Of a DNA stretch of 64,000 nt, positions 40,498 through 54,057 are shown one piece after another. Position numbers and translations under genes: made by a program. The notes under the pieces are model-generated. The model ran no database searches and had not been told where the DNA came from. It worked only from the letters and a program-made list of their open reading frames with translations. Source of the stretch: an uncultured Nitrosomonadales bacterium (GTDB taxonomy: Bacteria > Pseudomonadota > Gammaproteobacteria > Burkholderiales > Methylophilaceae); contig CAJWVO010000001.1 of NCBI GenBank assembly GCA_913048465.1, positions 1-64,000 on the forward strand. Reading direction: 5' to 3'. Numbering within the stretch: position 1 is the stretch's first letter; every line of letters begins with the position of its first letter.

Positions 40498-42196
40498 AAT
40501 CAGTGGGCAAATTCTTAACCATCTCAATATCATTTATCCCAAATCAAATAATGCCCATTTAACTAACAAGATTTTCTCAATTTTTTTTGAAAAAAAATCA
40601 CCCAAACAACATTTAATTCAAAACAGGTGGGACGAGTCAGATGTTGCCTTAATTACTTATCTAGATACATTCTTTAGTAATGATGAAAAAAATATTCAGA
40701 CTTTGAATAAAGTACTAAATGTTTATCTTCAAGACAGTGTCTCAATTATCCATCTCCTTCCTTTTTTTCCGTATAGTTCTGATGATGGTTTTGCTGTTAT
40801 TGATTATTTAAAAATTAAAAGAGGGTTAGCTAGCTGGTGTGATATCAAAAAACTTTCATCAAAATATAAAATTATGGCTGACCTTGTAATCAACCATTGC
40901 TCTAGTGAATCAGTATGGTTTCAACAATTCTTAAATAATCAACTTCCAGGAAAAAACTTTTTTTTAGATTATGAAAATAAATTTGATACTTCTAAAATCG
41001 TCAGGCCCAGAAGTCACGATTTATTGCAGTTATTTAAAACAAAAAATAATGAAAAATATGTGTGGTGTACTTTTAGTAGAGATCAAGTAGATTTAAATTT
41101 CAAAAATAAAGATGTTCTAATTGAGTTTTTAAAGATTATTAAATTTTACCTAGACCAGGGTATTTCAATTTTAAGATTAGATGCTGTAGCATTTCTTTGG
41201 AAAAAGCTTGGAACAAATTGTATTAATCTGAATGAAACTCACGAAATTATAAAGCTATTTAGGCTGCTTCTCGATGCTAGCTCCAAAAAAACATTTTTAA
41301 TTACAGAGACCAACCTTCCAAATAAAGAAAATCTTGATTATTTCGGAAATGGTAATGAAGCGCAATTAATTTATAACTTTTCACTTCCGCCTCTAATTCT
41401 TTATTCCATGCTTTATGGTAATTCAACTATCTTAAGAAAATGGCTGATGTCTATGCCTCCTCCGATGGAAGGGACTACTTACTTTAATTTTATTGCTTCA
41501 CATGATGGGATTGGAATGAGGCCGGCAGAGGGGTTGATATCGGAAAAAAATATCAAAGCTATCTTAAAAAGAATGAAAGAGTTTGGAGGAGAGGTTTCTT
41601 TCCGCAAGGTTGAAAATAAAAGTAAACCATATGAAATTAATATTGCGCTAATTGACGCACTTAAAGGAACAATTGATACCCTAGATAATTTTCAAATCCA
41701 AAGATTTATATGTGCGCATGCAATTATGTTAAGCCTTGAGGGAATTCCAGCTATCTATATTCATAGTTTTTTTGGAACGGAAAATGACTACACTGGAATG
41801 CGATCAACAAAACAAAAAAGAAGCATTAATAGAAAACGATATGATTTCAAAGACTTAAGTAATAAGATGAATAAAAAAACAATCCATTCTGCTGTTTTAA
41901 AACAACTTAATTCTCTAATTACTATTCGAAAAAAACAACCAGCATTTCATCCAAATGCAACTCAATTTACATTAAACTTAGGAGAAAAAATATTTGCTCT
42001 ATGGAGACAATGTCAAAATAGAAAACAGAGTATTTTTGTCTTATGTAATATTACGAATCAAAAACAGCCAGTTGATCTGAATGAAATAAATTTAATTTTC
42101 AATAAAAACTGGATAGATTTAATTTCCAATAAAAAAATTGAATCCAAAAAGATTTCTTTAAAGCCATATCAAACGATGTGGATCAGCAATTATTAA
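40481..42196 (+). CDS. GH13 subfamily 18-like phosphorylase, probable glucosylglycerate phosphorylase
   Basis: GH13 motifs: ADLVINHCSSESVWFQQF, ISILRLDAVAFLWKKLGTNCIN (nucleophile D), FLITETNLPNKENL (acid/base E), YFNFIASHDGIGMRPAEG. Adjacent to a 3-phosphoglycerate glycosyltransferase and phosphatase. Confidence 0.8.
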   Translation: MSFQNKISGQILNHLNIIYPKSNNAHLTNKIFSIFFEKKSPKQHLIQNRWDESDVALITYLDTFFSNDEKNIQTLNKVLNVYLQDSVSIIHLLPFFPYSSDDGFAVIDYLKIKRGLASWCDIKKLSSKYKIMADLVINHCSSESVWFQQFLNNQLPGKNFFLDYENKFDTSKIVRPRSHDLLQLFKTKNNEKYVWCTFSRDQVDLNFKNKDVLIEFLKIIKFYLDQGISILRLDAVAFLWKKLGTNCINLNETHEIIKLFRLLLDASSKKTFLITETNLPNKENLDYFGNGNEAQLIYNFSLPPLILYSMLYGNSTILRKWLMSMPPPMEGTTYFNFIASHDGIGMRPAEGLISEKNIKAILKRMKEFGGEVSFRKVENKSKPYEINIALIDALKGTIDTLDNFQIQRFICAHAIMLSLEGIPAIYIHSFFGTENDYTGMRSTKQKRSINRKRYDFKDLSNKMNKKTIHSAVLKQLNSLITIRKKQPAFHPNATQFTLNLGEKIFALWRQCQNRKQSIFVLCNITNQKQPVDLNEINLIFNKNWIDLISNKKIESKKISLKPYQTMWISNY

Positions 42197-42241
42197 TTTT
42201 TGTTAATTAATGCCAGCTTAAAATTAGATATAATTGAAGGC

Positions 42242-43090
42242 ATGAACAAAAAAACTTATGTCCTTCATGCTGAAGATCATGACAGAAATATATTTGATTC
42301 AAAATATGTATATCCTGTTGTCTCACGCAGAGCTGGCGGATTATCTTTAGGGGTAAATCTAAATACCAATAATGCATGTAATTGGCAATGTATTTATTGT
42401 GAAATTCCAAACCTCACAAGAGGTGGTCCGGAACCCATCAAAGTTGAATTGTTAAAAGATGAGTTAAACCTTTGGATTGATCAAATAATAAATTCTAACT
42501 TTTTAAAAGAAAATACTCCTCCCGGTACAACATTTGCTGATGTAGCCTTATCAGGGAATGGGGAACCCACTGCAGCTCCAGAATTTTTAGATGTTTTAGA
42601 AATTATCATTGCAAGTTTAAAAGAATATAAACTTATTGATAAAATTCCTGTTCGCTTAATTACAAATGGAAGCTTTATCAGCAAAAAAAAAGAATGTCTT
42701 AAAGTTTTTAATCGCTATCATGGTGAGGTCTGGTTCAAAATTGATGCAGCTGATGAAGGTTCTATAAAACTAATAAATCAAGTTAATTTAGATCCAAATT
42801 CAATGATTAATAAGTTAAAAACATGTGCAGAGGCCTGTCAGACAGTGATTCAAACTTGCTTATTAAAAATTAATCATCAAGTTCCGACAAATGATTTTTT
42901 AAAAAAATATTCAAGTCTAATTAAACCTTACGAGAAGTTAATTAAAAAAATTGATCTTTATAGCTTGGCAAGGCCATCTTTACAGAATAATCAAGCTATT
43001 ACTATTGAAAGATTATCTTTAGACGAACTTAATAATATTAAGAACATATTACAAAAACATTTGACAATTAAAATCGATGTTTTTCCATGA
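42242..43090 (+). CDS. radical SAM protein of unknown function
   Basis: CX3CX2C motif CNWQCIYC, DVALSGNGEPTAAPEFLDVL, VRLITNGS; start trimmed to ATG 42242. Confidence 0.85.
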   Translation: MNKKTYVLHAEDHDRNIFDSKYVYPVVSRRAGGLSLGVNLNTNNACNWQCIYCEIPNLTRGGPEPIKVELLKDELNLWIDQIINSNFLKENTPPGTTFADVALSGNGEPTAAPEFLDVLEIIIASLKEYKLIDKIPVRLITNGSFISKKKECLKVFNRYHGEVWFKIDAADEGSIKLINQVNLDPNSMINKLKTCAEACQTVIQTCLLKINHQVPTNDFLKKYSSLIKPYEKLIKKIDLYSLARPSLQNNQAITIERLSLDELNNIKNILQKHLTIKIDVFP

Positions 43091-43122
43091 GTAAGCTTAG
43101 TTATTAATGTTATATTTACAAC

Positions 43123-43386
43123 ATGAAAGATATAAGTAATCTAATAAGTATCAAAAAGAAAATGGTTGTACCGCTATTATTTATAATCATTTTCTCCTAT
43201 TTCTTATTTATTATTTTTATTGCTTATTTTCCTGATTTTTTGGGTCAGCAATTTTTTAATTCCTCAATCTCTTATGGAATTGTTTTTGGTTTCTTATTAA
43301 TTCTCATCATATTTATTGTGACCCTTGTATATGTATTTTTATCAAATAAATATTTAGAGCCAGAAATCAAAAAAATCACATCATGA
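43123..43386 (+). CDS. DUF485-family membrane protein
   Basis: 87 aa, two TMs ([23 protein letters not shown]..., [28 protein letters not shown]), immediately upstream of an ActP-like symporter. Confidence 0.85.
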   Translation: MKDISNLISIKKKMVVPLLFIIIFSYFLFIIFIAYFPDFLGQQFFNSSISYGIVFGFLLILIIFIVTLVYVFLSNKYLEPEIKKITS

Positions 43387-44945
43387 ACATCATTGCTGTT
43401 AGTTTATTTTTACTTTTTGTATTTGTAACACTTTATATTACTTATTGGGCAGCGAAACAAATCTCTAACCGAGATTCTTTCTATACGGCGGGTGGAAATA
43501 TATCTGGGTTTCAAAATGGCTTAGCCATTTCAGGTGATTTTATGTCAGCCGCATCTTTTTTAGGAATCTCAGGTCTTGTCTTTGCAACAGGTTTTGATGG
43601 ACTCATTTATTCAATAGGATTCTTAGTAGGATGGCCTATAGTTCTCTTATTAATCGCAGAGCCATTAAGAAACTTAGGGAAATATACCTTCGCAGATGTC
43701 GCTTCCTATCGCCTCCAGCAAAGACCTATTAGAACATTATCAGCACTAGGCTCTCTAGCAACCGTATCTCTCTATCTAATTGCACAAATGGTCGGTGCTG
43801 GAAAATTAATTCAAATCTTATTTGGCCTTCCTTATGATTTGGCTGTTTATATTGTTGGTGGCTTGATGATTTTGTATGTTACGTTTGGCGGAATGATAGC
43901 AACAACCTGGGTTCAAATCATTAAGGCTGTTCTTCTTCTTTTTGGAGCGACATTAATATCTATCCTGGTCTTATATCAATTTAATTTTAACCTGAATCAA
44001 TTTTTTTCTACCGCAGTGCATGATCATGAATTAGGCTCAAAAATTCTTAATCCGGGAGGCCTTATCAAGGATCCTATTTCTGCCATATCTTTGGGTTTAG
44101 CACTTATGTTTGGTACCGCAGGATTACCACACATATTAATGCGTTTTTTTACAGTAAAAGACTCCATTCAGGCAAGAAAATCGGTAGTCTATGCTACCGG
44201 CTTTATAGGATATTTTTACATTCTTACCTTCATCATAGGCTTTGGAGCTATCATTCTCGTTGGCTCAAATACTAACTACCTAAATACTGATGGTGGGCTA
44301 ATTGGAAATAATAATATGGCTGCAATCCACCTGGCTCATGCCGTTGGTGGTGATGTGTTACTTGGGTTTATTTCTGCTGTTGCCTTTGCTACTATCTTAG
44401 CCGTTGTATCAGGATTAACTTTAGCCGGTGCATCAGCCATATCTCACGATATCTATGCCAATGTAATTAATTCCTCAAACAAAAATGAGAAAAAAGAATT
44501 ATTTGTTTCAAGAATTGCAACGATTTTTCTCGGTATTCTGGCAATTTTTCTGGGCATCATATTTGAAAAACAAAATATTGCTTTTATGGTCGGGCTTGCT
44601 TTTGCTATCGCAGCTAGTACTAATTTTCCAATTATATTTTTATCCATGTTCTGGAAGAATCTAACGACAAGAGGTGCTTTTTTTGGTGGGCTAATTGGTC
44701 TTTTGGTGACTATTGCCTTAGTTATCTTAAGTCCTGTTGTATGGGTAGATGTATTCCATTTTAGTGAAGCCATTTTCCCTTATAAGTATCCAGCTTTGTT
44801 CTCTATGACTACAACATTCTTTTTTGTTATTTTTATATCTTTATCAGATCGATCATGTCAGGCAATAAAAGATAAAAAAGGATTTCAAGAACAGTTCTAT
44901 CGATCCATTACTGGGATTGGGATAGAAGAGGGTAAAAAACATTAA
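43383..44945 (+). CDS. actP: sodium:solute symporter, ActP (cation/acetate) family
   Basis: [78 protein letters not shown]. Confidence 0.92.
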   Translation: MNIIAVSLFLLFVFVTLYITYWAAKQISNRDSFYTAGGNISGFQNGLAISGDFMSAASFLGISGLVFATGFDGLIYSIGFLVGWPIVLLLIAEPLRNLGKYTFADVASYRLQQRPIRTLSALGSLATVSLYLIAQMVGAGKLIQILFGLPYDLAVYIVGGLMILYVTFGGMIATTWVQIIKAVLLLFGATLISILVLYQFNFNLNQFFSTAVHDHELGSKILNPGGLIKDPISAISLGLALMFGTAGLPHILMRFFTVKDSIQARKSVVYATGFIGYFYILTFIIGFGAIILVGSNTNYLNTDGGLIGNNNMAAIHLAHAVGGDVLLGFISAVAFATILAVVSGLTLAGASAISHDIYANVINSSNKNEKKELFVSRIATIFLGILAIFLGIIFEKQNIAFMVGLAFAIAASTNFPIIFLSMFWKNLTTRGAFFGGLIGLLVTIALVILSPVVWVDVFHFSEAIFPYKYPALFSMTTTFFFVIFISLSDRSCQAIKDKKGFQEQFYRSITGIGIEEGKKH

Positions 44946-45997
44946 TGGTATTTTTTACTATATTCTTTCAATACATCGAGCATTAATGTTACTTTAGCGG
45001 GATCAGTAAATTGGGTAATGCCATGCCCAAGATTAAATATATGACCTTCACCATGGCCGTAATCATCGATAACTGATTTGACTGTGTCTTCAATTTTTTT
45101 ATCTGAACCTAAGAGGATTGCTGGGTCCATATTTCCTTGAAGCGCTACTTTATTTTTTGTTAATTCTCTTGCTGTTTTTAAACTGGTTTGCCAATCGAGC
45201 CCTATTGCATTGGATCCAGCTTTTAATTGTTGATTTATCCATTGTCCGCCGCCTTTGGTGAATATTATTTTTGGCACATCACCAAAACCAAGGATATTAA
45301 GGTTATCTATAATGACTTTCATGTAATTCAATGATAATTTTTCATATTCCAAATGACTTAATGCTCCACCCCATGAATCAAAAATCATCACTGCATCTGC
45401 CCCTGCCTTAATTTGTTCTGCAAGATATTGACTAACTGTTTCCGCATTAATTTTTAAAATATGATGCATTAGGTCATTACGCTCATATGCCATTTTTTTT
45501 ACATTCAAAAAATCTGTACCGCCTTTACCTTCAACCATATATGTCGCAAGAGTCCATGGACTTCCAGCAAATCCAATAAGGGGGACTCTATTTTGCAAAG
45601 CATCTTTAATTGAACGAACAGCATCAAAAACATAAGACAATTTTTCCATGGATGGTATGTCCAGTTTGTGAACAGATGATTCATCGATTAATGGGTCTGA
45701 AAACGTAGGGCCCTCACCAGGAAGAAAATTTAATCCTAGATCCATTGCATCAGGTATGGTCAAAATATCAGAGAATAAGATAGCGGCATCTAAGTGAGGA
45801 TAACGCTCTAAAGGCTGCATGGTGACTTCAGTAGCAAAAGATGTGTTTCGACAAAGATCCATAAAAGACCCAGCATTTTTTCGGGTATCTCTATATTCAG
45901 GCAGGTAACGACCTGCTTGCCTCATTATCCATGCAGGAGTGTAAGATGTCTTTTCAAGTCTTAATGTCTTAAGAAATGAATCATTTGATAGATTCAT
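44942..45997 (-). CDS. hemE: uroporphyrinogen decarboxylase
   Basis: [67 protein letters not shown]. Confidence 0.98.
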   Translation of the reverse strand: MNLSNDSFLKTLRLEKTSYTPAWIMRQAGRYLPEYRDTRKNAGSFMDLCRNTSFATEVTMQPLERYPHLDAAILFSDILTIPDAMDLGLNFLPGEGPTFSDPLIDESSVHKLDIPSMEKLSYVFDAVRSIKDALQNRVPLIGFAGSPWTLATYMVEGKGGTDFLNVKKMAYERNDLMHHILKINAETVSQYLAEQIKAGADAVMIFDSWGGALSHLEYEKLSLNYMKVIIDNLNILGFGDVPKIIFTKGGGQWINQQLKAGSNAIGLDWQTSLKTARELTKNKVALQGNMDPAILLGSDKKIEDTVKSVIDDYGHGEGHIFNLGHGITQFTDPAKVTLMLDVLKEYSKKYH

Positions 45998-46002
45998 GAT
46001 GA

Positions 46003-47430
46003 TTATCTAGGTAACGAGGTGCTTCCCATGAGGTACTCATCAACAGCATGCGCACATTGTCTACCTTCACGAATTGCCCAAACAACTAATGACTGACCTC
46101 TTCTCATATCCCCAGCTGCAAACACTTTATCTCGAGAAGTGAAGTAAGCTTTTTTACCTTTAGTATCTGCCTTAACATTGCCACGAGCATCTTTGTCAAC
46201 ACCAAATTTTTCAAGAATCGATTGTTGGGGGCTAACAAAACCCATTGCCAATAAAACAAGATCTGCTTTAATTCTGAATTCTGAATTTGGTATTTCAGCC
46301 ATCTTGCCATCTTTCCATTCAACTCGGCTGGCGACCAATTCTTTTACAACGCCATTGTCACCAATCAATTCTTTAGTGGCGACAGACCAATCACGATCAC
46401 AACCTTCTTCATGTGAGCTTGAGGTTCTCAACTTAAGGGGCCAGTATGGCCACACCATCGATTTATTTTCTTTTTCAGGTGGCTGTGGCATCAACTCAAA
46501 TTGCGTCACTGATTTTGCACCATGACGATTAGATGTCCCAACACAATCTGAACCGGTATCGCCACCGCCAATCACCACCACGTGTTTATCTGTAGCTAGA
46601 ATTTGCTCTGATAATTTATCTCCAGCAATAACTTTATTTTGAGAGGGTAAAAAATCCATTGCAAAATGAACTCCCTCAAGTTCTCTTCCAGGAACTGGAA
46701 GATCTCTTGGCCATTCAGCACCACCCGATAAAATCACCGCATCGTAATCTTTAATTAAATCGTCAGGATGAATATTATCACCAACATTATGGTTGGTTAA
46801 AAAATTAACACCCTCAGCAGCCATCTGATCCATTCGTCGATCAATGTGAGATTTTTCCATTTTAAAGTCAGGGATTCCATATCGAAGGAGTCCGCCAATG
46901 CGGTCATTTTTTTCCATTAGATCCACATCGTGGCCTGCACGGGCTAATTGTTGTGCTGCAGCTAAACCAGCTGGGCCAGAACCAACAATGGCAATTCTTT
47001 TGCCAGTTTTCTTGTCTGCTACCTGAGGTTTTACCAGATTTAGCTCCCATGCTTTATCAATAATCGCATGTTCAATTGATTTAATCCCAACCGCATCGGA
47101 ATTAATATTAAGGGTACAAGCAGCCTCACATGGTGCTGGGCATATTCTTCCAGTAAACTCAGGAAAGTTATTAGTAGAATGAAGTACCTTGATTGCTTCT
47201 TCCCAATTTTGGCGATACACCAGATCATTCCAGTCAGGAATAATATTATTTACAGGGCAACCATTATTACAAAAAGGAATCCCGCAATCCATGCATCGGG
47301 CGCCTTGGACTTTCGCTTCTTCATCCGTTAAGTGCAGAACAAACTCTTTATAATTCTTCACTCTTTCATGAGGAGGAATATTTTGTTCAGATAGTCTATC
47401 AAACTCTAAAAATCCTGTTGCTTTACCCAT
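46003..47430 (-). CDS. gltD: glutamate synthase small subunit
   Basis: [88 protein letters not shown]. Confidence 0.98.
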   Translation of the reverse strand: MGKATGFLEFDRLSEQNIPPHERVKNYKEFVLHLTDEEAKVQGARCMDCGIPFCNNGCPVNNIIPDWNDLVYRQNWEEAIKVLHSTNNFPEFTGRICPAPCEAACTLNINSDAVGIKSIEHAIIDKAWELNLVKPQVADKKTGKRIAIVGSGPAGLAAAQQLARAGHDVDLMEKNDRIGGLLRYGIPDFKMEKSHIDRRMDQMAAEGVNFLTNHNVGDNIHPDDLIKDYDAVILSGGAEWPRDLPVPGRELEGVHFAMDFLPSQNKVIAGDKLSEQILATDKHVVVIGGGDTGSDCVGTSNRHGAKSVTQFELMPQPPEKENKSMVWPYWPLKLRTSSSHEEGCDRDWSVATKELIGDNGVVKELVASRVEWKDGKMAEIPNSEFRIKADLVLLAMGFVSPQQSILEKFGVDKDARGNVKADTKGKKAYFTSRDKVFAAGDMRRGQSLVVWAIREGRQCAHAVDEYLMGSTSLPR

Positions 47431-50400
47431 TAAACTGTTTCCTTATTCGTTTTTTCTTGCAGCTCATTAAGAGCTCTTCGATATTCGTTTGGCATGACTT
47501 TTACAAAATGATTCAACATATCATCCCAATTATCAAGAATATGTTTTGCCATTTCACTATTGGTATATTTCAAATGGTCACTAACTAAGGTCTTTAAGAT
47601 CACTTCATCCGGTTGATTCAGATGTTGAGCTTCTCTCGGTTGTGAATTAGCTGGTAAAACTTTTTCTAACGTGACCATCGATTTATTGCAATTGGCTTCA
47701 AACGTCTTATTCACATCAAATATATAAGCTACGCCGCCTGACATACCGGCCGCGAAATTTTGACCTGTCGGCCCTAGAACAGCGACTGTTCCGCCAGTCA
47801 TATATTCACAACCGTGATTACCAACACCTTCAACAACAGCACTGGCTCCAGAATTTCTTACACAGAATCTTTCCCCAGCAATACCACTAAAAAATGTTTT
47901 GCCAGATGTCGCACCGTACATAACAGTATTACCTACAATGATATTTTCAGATGCTTTTGCATTGAAAGTTTTCGGAGGTTTGATGATAATTTTTCCACCA
48001 CACAAACCCTTGCCAACATAGTCATTACCTTCACCCTCTAGATTAAATGTAATACCTTTTGCTAAAAAAGCTCCAAAACTTTGCCCGGCGGTTCCAGATA
48101 AGTTCACTTGAACTGAGTCTTCAGGAAGTCCGTCATTGCCATATCTCTTTGCTATTTCGTGAGACAGAAGCGTACCAGCGGTTCGATTAATATTTGTAAT
48201 TAGAGTATTAATAACACAAGAACCTTTATTTTCAATCGCATCTTTTGCTTGCTTAATCAGCTCATGATCAAGCGCCTTATCTAGGCCGTGATCTTGTGTT
48301 TCTTGATGATAAGTCCCAACCTCGTCAGACAATTCTGGACGATAGAAGATTTTTGTAAAATCTAGACCGTGTATTTTCCAGTGGTCTATGCCTGCCTGCA
48401 TGTCTAAAAAGTCTGAACGGCCAATGAGATCATTGAAATTTTTAACACCCAATTCAGCCATAATTTCTCTCACCTCTTCAGCAATAAAGAAGAAGTAATT
48501 GACCACATGGTCTGGTTGGCCTGTAAATCTTTTTCTCAACTCAGGGTCTTGAGTCGCCACGCCAACAGGACATGTATTCAAATGACATTTTCTCATCATG
48601 ATGCATCCTTCCACCACTAGTGGTGCGGTTGCAAAACCAAATTCATCAGCGCCCAATAGCGCTCCTATGACAACATCACGTCCGGTCTTCATTTGACCAT
48701 CGACTTGTAAAATGACACGGCTTCGTAACTTATTAAGCACAAGCGTTTGTTGTGTTTCTGCAAGTCCAAGCTCCCATGGAGTGCCTGCATGCTTGATGGA
48801 TGAAAGTGGTGAAGCACCTGTACCCCCATCATGACCAGCGATCACAATGTGGTCTGACTTTGCCTTCGCAACTCCAGCTGCAACTGTACCGACCCCTGTT
48901 TCAGACACCAACTTAACTGATATATCAGCCTGTGGGTTAGCATTTTTTAAGTCATGAATTAACTGAGCCAAATCCTCAATAGAGTAAATATCATGATGGG
49001 GTGGTGGTGAAATTAAGCCAACACCTGGAACAGAGAATCTTAGCTGCGCAATGTACGGACTTACCTTATGGCCAGGAAGTTGACCGCCCTCACCAGGCTT
49101 AGCGCCCTGAGCCATTTTAATTTGAATTTGATCTGCTGCCGCAAGATATTCAGCTGTTACTCCAAAACGACCGGAAGCAACTTGTTTAATTTTAGACCGT
49201 AAAGAGTCTCCTTTTTTCAGCTGAATGTTTGCCTCAATTAGATCTTTACCAAACATTTCTTCCAAGCTGGAATCCTTAGTCAAAGGTATAAACCTTTTCT
49301 TATCCTCACCTCCTTCGCCCGTATTAGATTTACCACCAATGCGATTCATCGCGATAGCAAGCGTCGTATGTGCTTCAGTTGAAATAGAACCTAATGACAT
49401 TGCACCCGTTGCAAACCGTTTAACAATTTCGGTGGCTGGCTCAACATCATCAATTGAAATTGATTTATTGGAGGGTTTAAATTGAAATAAGCCTCTTAAT
49501 GTCATGAATCTCTCGGATTGATTGTTAATCAATTCGGCATATTCTTTATATGTTTGGAAATCTTTTTTTCGAGTGGCATGCTGCAATTTTGCGATGGATT
49601 CTGGATTCCACATGTGTTGCTCACCACGAATTCTAAAGGCATACTCACCGCCAGCATCAAGCGCATTGGCTAACACAGGATCGTTTCCAAATGCATCGCT
49701 ATGTAATTTTTCAGCTTCTGCAGAAACTTCAGCTAAACCAATTCCTTCAATATTAGTTGTTGTGCCAGTAAAGTATTTTTCAACAAATTTTGAGTTTAAG
49801 CCGATTGCTTCAAAAATTTGCGCCCCACAATAAGATTGGAATGTCGAAATACCCATCTTCGACATGATTTTATATAAGCCTTTACCAACTGCCTTTATAA
49901 AATTAGTTTGCGCCTGATCAGCATCATCCGTAATTTCTTTCATGGTCTCAAACACAAGCCATGGACATATTGCTTCAGCACCGTAACCACCGAGTAATGC
50001 AAAATGATGAACCTCTCTTGCAGATCCGGTATCCACAACAAGGCCTGTGTTCGTTCTATTCCCCTCATGCACTAAAAATTCGTGTGTTGCGGAAGAAGCT
50101 AAAAGTGCTGGGATAGCGATCCGATCATTAGATACATTTCGGTCAGACAAAATTAAGATATTAAAACCATCACGAATCGCTTGGTTGGCTTCCTGACAGA
50201 CATTTTCTAAAGCCTGTTGCATTCTTGATTCGGCGTTTTCTGCCGTTGATTTTTTATAAGTAATATCAATTACTTTTGATTTGAAGTGCCCATTAGTTAG
50301 CTGTTCAATTGATTTTAATTGGTCTAATTCCTGAAGACTCAATACAGGTTGGCTTGCTTCAAGGCGCCATGGTGGATTGGTTTCTTCAATACCTAAAAGG

Positions 50401-52055
50401 TTTGGTTTTGGACCAATAAAAGTCACCAATGACATCACGATTTCTTCTCTGATAGGATCAATTGGTGGATTCGTAACTTGTGCAAATAATTGTTTGAAAT
50501 AGTTATATAAGGATTTTGCTTTATTGGATAACACTGGAAGAGCAGCATCATTTCCCATTGATCCTGATGCTTCCTGACCAGATTCAAACATTGGCTGTAG
50601 AATAAATTTGATGTCTTCTTGAGAATAGCCAAAGCTTTGCTGGATATCCAAGATTGGTTGAGACATTGTTCGCGATTCTTCAACCTTATCCAAATCTCCA
50701 AGGAAAAATCTTGAATCATTAATCCATTTTTCGTAAGGTTTAGCAGAAGATAGAAGTTTTTTAACCTCCTGATCGTCAATCACCCTACCGGCATCGGTAT
50801 CAATTAACAACATCTTGCCAGGCTCTAATCGCCATTTTTTAACAATTTTTTCTTCCGGGAAAGTAAGAACACCCATCTCGGATGCCATCATTACAACGCC
50901 ATCATCTGTCATTAAATATCTTGCTGGCCGTAAACCATTTCGATCAAGTGTGGCTCCAATCATTTGGCCATCAGTAAAAGCAACTGCCGCAGGTCCATCC
51001 CATGGCTCCATCAGTGCTGCATGATATTCATAAAATGCTTTTCTTTCCTTGTCCATCAGTGGATTACCGGCCCAGGCCTCAGGAATTAGCATCATCATGG
51101 CATGCGGTAAACTATACCCACCAGCAACGAGGAGTTCTAGACAATTATCAAAACAGGCTGAGTCAGATTGACCATCTTCGATTAACGGCCATAGTTTTTC
51201 CAAATCCTCACCGAGCAACATCGATTTCATGGTCTCATGTCGTGCATGCATCCAATTCACATTCCCCTGGACCGTATTGATTTCTCCATTGTGCGCAATC
51301 ATTCTGAAAGGATGGGCAAGATCCCAGGAAGGGAATGTGTTTGTTGAAAAACGTTGGTGAACTAGTGAAATGGCAGAGGTGAATTTTTTATCTAATAAAT
51401 CTTTAAAGTAAACACCGACTTCCGCCGCTAACAACATACCCTTGTAGACGATCGTTCTGGATGACATCGATGGAATATAAAACTTAGCGTTATCTTCCGG
51501 ATTCATTTTATTGACTGCGATTTCAATTCTTTTTCGAATCACAAATAATTTTCTTTCAAAGGCCGTCTGTTTTTTACACTCATCACTTCTTTGAATAAAA
51601 ATTTGTTTGATGACAGGCTCAACATCTTTTGCAGCATCCGCGATATTAGAATTATCCACAGGAACATCTCTCCAGCCTAGAGTCGTTTGTCCCTCTTCTT
51701 CCACTACTTTTTCAATAAGGGTCTCAACTTCATTACGGAGTGCATCATCTTGGGGTAGGAATAACATTCCAACGCCATAATGGCCAAATTCTGGCAGTTT
51801 AAATCCGGCTTCATTGGCTTCGTTTAAGAAAAACTCATGAGGTATTTGACTTAATAGCCCTGCACCGTCACCGAGTTTTGGATCATATCCCGTCGCTCCC
51901 CGATGGGTGAGGTTGTCTAAAATGGTTAGGCCCTGTGCAACAATCTCATGACTTTTTTTGCCATAAATATTTGCCACAAATCCAACGCCACACGCATCAT
52001 GTTCATTGGACGGATTATAAAGACCTTGCTTCTCAATATTTGATTTTCTTGCCAT
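47430..52055 (-). CDS. gltB: glutamate synthase large subunit
   Basis: 1541 aa; class II GATase start [92 protein letters not shown]. Confidence 0.99.
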   Translation of the reverse strand: MARKSNIEKQGLYNPSNEHDACGVGFVANIYGKKSHEIVAQGLTILDNLTHRGATGYDPKLGDGAGLLSQIPHEFFLNEANEAGFKLPEFGHYGVGMLFLPQDDALRNEVETLIEKVVEEEGQTTLGWRDVPVDNSNIADAAKDVEPVIKQIFIQRSDECKKQTAFERKLFVIRKRIEIAVNKMNPEDNAKFYIPSMSSRTIVYKGMLLAAEVGVYFKDLLDKKFTSAISLVHQRFSTNTFPSWDLAHPFRMIAHNGEINTVQGNVNWMHARHETMKSMLLGEDLEKLWPLIEDGQSDSACFDNCLELLVAGGYSLPHAMMMLIPEAWAGNPLMDKERKAFYEYHAALMEPWDGPAAVAFTDGQMIGATLDRNGLRPARYLMTDDGVVMMASEMGVLTFPEEKIVKKWRLEPGKMLLIDTDAGRVIDDQEVKKLLSSAKPYEKWINDSRFFLGDLDKVEESRTMSQPILDIQQSFGYSQEDIKFILQPMFESGQEASGSMGNDAALPVLSNKAKSLYNYFKQLFAQVTNPPIDPIREEIVMSLVTFIGPKPNLLGIEETNPPWRLEASQPVLSLQELDQLKSIEQLTNGHFKSKVIDITYKKSTAENAESRMQQALENVCQEANQAIRDGFNILILSDRNVSNDRIAIPALLASSATHEFLVHEGNRTNTGLVVDTGSAREVHHFALLGGYGAEAICPWLVFETMKEITDDADQAQTNFIKAVGKGLYKIMSKMGISTFQSYCGAQIFEAIGLNSKFVEKYFTGTTTNIEGIGLAEVSAEAEKLHSDAFGNDPVLANALDAGGEYAFRIRGEQHMWNPESIAKLQHATRKKDFQTYKEYAELINNQSERFMTLRGLFQFKPSNKSISIDDVEPATEIVKRFATGAMSLGSISTEAHTTLAIAMNRIGGKSNTGEGGEDKKRFIPLTKDSSLEEMFGKDLIEANIQLKKGDSLRSKIKQVASGRFGVTAEYLAAADQIQIKMAQGAKPGEGGQLPGHKVSPYIAQLRFSVPGVGLISPPPHHDIYSIEDLAQLIHDLKNANPQADISVKLVSETGVGTVAAGVAKAKSDHIVIAGHDGGTGASPLSSIKHAGTPWELGLAETQQTLVLNKLRSRVILQVDGQMKTGRDVVIGALLGADEFGFATAPLVVEGCIMMRKCHLNTCPVGVATQDPELRKRFTGQPDHVVNYFFFIAEEVREIMAELGVKNFNDLIGRSDFLDMQAGIDHWKIHGLDFTKIFYRPELSDEVGTYHQETQDHGLDKALDHELIKQAKDAIENKGSCVINTLITNINRTAGTLLSHEIAKRYGNDGLPEDSVQVNLSGTAGQSFGAFLAKGITFNLEGEGNDYVGKGLCGGKIIIKPPKTFNAKASENIIVGNTVMYGATSGKTFFSGIAGERFCVRNSGASAVVEGVGNHGCEYMTGGTVAVLGPTGQNFAAGMSGGVAYIFDVNKTFEANCNKSMVTLEKVLPANSQPREAQHLNQPDEVILKTLVSDHLKYTNSEMAKHILDNWDDMLNHFVKVMPNEYRRALNELQEKTNKETV

Positions 52056-52151
52056 AACTTTTTATCTGTTGTTTTAAATGAGCCGAACCAACAATAATAC
52101 TGGTTTTATCCAGTAAATTCAATGGTTATGAGGGATTTATTCGGGTTAAGT

Positions 52152-53429
52152 TTAGATTTTTTGAAATGCTTTTTTTGCACAATCAATCGTGAATTTAATA
52201 TCTTCATCTGTGTGTTTTGCAGACACAAAACCAGCTTCAAATGCTGATGGCCCAAAGTAGATTCCTTGGCTTAACATTTCGTGGAAAAATGCATTAAATT
52301 TTTCACGATCTGATGCCATTACATCTTGGAATGAGTTCGGAGGTTGTTCGCTAAAATAAAGACCAAACATTCCGCCCACATTTCGTGCACAAAATTTAAT
52401 ACCTAATTCTTTTGCTGCATCAGTTAATCCATCTGTTAATTTTTTGGTTTGTTTAGATAAAGATTCAAAGAAACCATTAGCTTGAATGAGTTCAAGTGTT
52501 TTTAATCCTGCAGCCACGGCCACCGGGTTGCCAGATAATGTCCCAGCTTGATAGACTGGTCCCAAAGGAGCTAATGTTTGCATGATCTCTTTGCGCCCAC
52601 CAAACGCTCCTACTGGTAAACCTCCTCCGATCACTTTACCTAGGGTGGTCATATCAGGGGTAACACTAAAGAGCTCTTGCGCACCGCCAAGCGATACTCT
52701 AAAGCCAGTCATCACCTCATCAAAAATCAACACTGCTCCATGTTTTTCTGTGACACTTCGCAAAGTGTTTAAAAATTCTTCCGATGGCACAATCAAATTC
52801 ATATTTCCCACCACCGGCTCAAGAATGACACAGGCAATTTCATCGCCTTGCTGATCAAACAGCTGTTGTAATTCTTCTACATTGTTATAGCTTAAGGTTA
52901 AGGTATCTTTAGCAACATCTACTGGCACCCCAGCAGAACTTGGCTGCCCAAAGGTGAGTGCTCCTGAACCCGCTTTGACTAAGAGAGCATCTGCATGGCC
53001 GTGATAACAGCCTTCAAACTTTAAAATCTTGTCTCGACCGGTAAACCCACGCGCCACTCGGATTGCACTCATCGTGGCCTCAGTACCTGAGCTCACTAGG
53101 CGAACTTGCTCAATAGACGGTACTATTTTTACAATTTCCTTTGCCATTGAAAGCTCTCGGGCTGTGGGGGCTCCAAAAGATAGACTGTCTTGTGCAACAT
53201 CTTGAACAGCCTTAATCACTTCAGGATGAGCATGACCTAAAATCATTGGGCCCCAGGAATTAATATAATCAATATATTCATTTCCTTCTTCATCCCATAA
53301 TTTCGATCCATTGGCAGATTTAAAAAATATTGGGGTGCCTCCAACGGAACCGAATGCCCTAACAGGAGAGTTCACGCCACCTGGAATGTAGTGTTGGGAT
53401 TCATTAAACAGGTCAATATTTTTAGTCAT
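52152..53429 (-). CDS. hemL: glutamate-1-semialdehyde 2,1-aminomutase
   Basis: [95 protein letters not shown]. Start moved to MTKNIDLF at 53429. Confidence 0.97.
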   Translation of the reverse strand: MTKNIDLFNESQHYIPGGVNSPVRAFGSVGGTPIFFKSANGSKLWDEEGNEYIDYINSWGPMILGHAHPEVIKAVQDVAQDSLSFGAPTARELSMAKEIVKIVPSIEQVRLVSSGTEATMSAIRVARGFTGRDKILKFEGCYHGHADALLVKAGSGALTFGQPSSAGVPVDVAKDTLTLSYNNVEELQQLFDQQGDEIACVILEPVVGNMNLIVPSEEFLNTLRSVTEKHGAVLIFDEVMTGFRVSLGGAQELFSVTPDMTTLGKVIGGGLPVGAFGGRKEIMQTLAPLGPVYQAGTLSGNPVAVAAGLKTLELIQANGFFESLSKQTKKLTDGLTDAAKELGIKFCARNVGGMFGLYFSEQPPNSFQDVMASDREKFNAFFHEMLSQGIYFGPSAFEAGFVSAKHTDEDIKFTIDCAKKAFQKI

Positions 53430-54057
53430 TTCTAAACTTTCTTTTAATTTCCAATATTTTGTTTGTGACTTTATCAGTTGAATAAAGTGCATTGATCATT
53501 GCAATCGCATCAACACCGCTATTGATGACTGGGCTACAATTATCCAAATTAATCCCACCAATTGCAACAACAGGCTTCATTGATGTTTCGACAACATGCT
53601 CCAGAAAATTTAATGAAGCATGCGGTGCGTTTGGTTTTGTTTTTGTTGGAAAGCAGGCCCCCAGAGCTATATAGTCACAACTAGAGGCCATCATTTCATT
53701 GACCCTTTCAGCATCGTTGTAACAGGATACTCCGACAATGATTTTATTACCTAACTTATCCCTAACTTCTTCAATTGTGATGTCATCTTTTCCTAAATGT
53801 ATGCCATCTGCTTCTAAAATACCACATATTTCATAATCGTCATTAATTATGAATGGCACTTGGTAATGATGACAAAGCGCTTGAAGCTCTTTAGCCTGTG
53901 TCATCCTTAATTGCTTGTTAGCTTTTTTATTTCGATACTGTAATAAGTTAATTTTATTTGACAGCAATTCCTCTGTCTTTATGATTAATTGGCGGGTATC
54001 TTCCCAGTCAGGGGTAATTGCATAAATTCCACTAATGATGTTTGAGGTCATTTTCAT
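53422..54057 (-). CDS. thiE: thiamine-phosphate synthase
   Basis: [80 protein letters not shown]. Confidence 0.95.
   Translation of the reverse strand: MKMTSNIISGIYAITPDWEDTRQLIIKTEELLSNKINLLQYRNKKANKQLRMTQAKELQALCHHYQVPFIINDDYEICGILEADGIHLGKDDITIEEVRDKLGNKIIVGVSCYNDAERVNEMMASSCDYIALGACFPTKTKPNAPHASLNFLEHVVETSMKPVVAIGGINLDNCSPVINSGVDAIAMINALYSTDKVTNKILEIKRKFRND

Noticed and set aside
49225-49485. Antisense ORFs inside gltB (also 47814-48041, 49522-49833, 50815-51024, 51002-51280)
   Set aside because: Shadow ORFs of the conserved gltB frame; no protein-like features.
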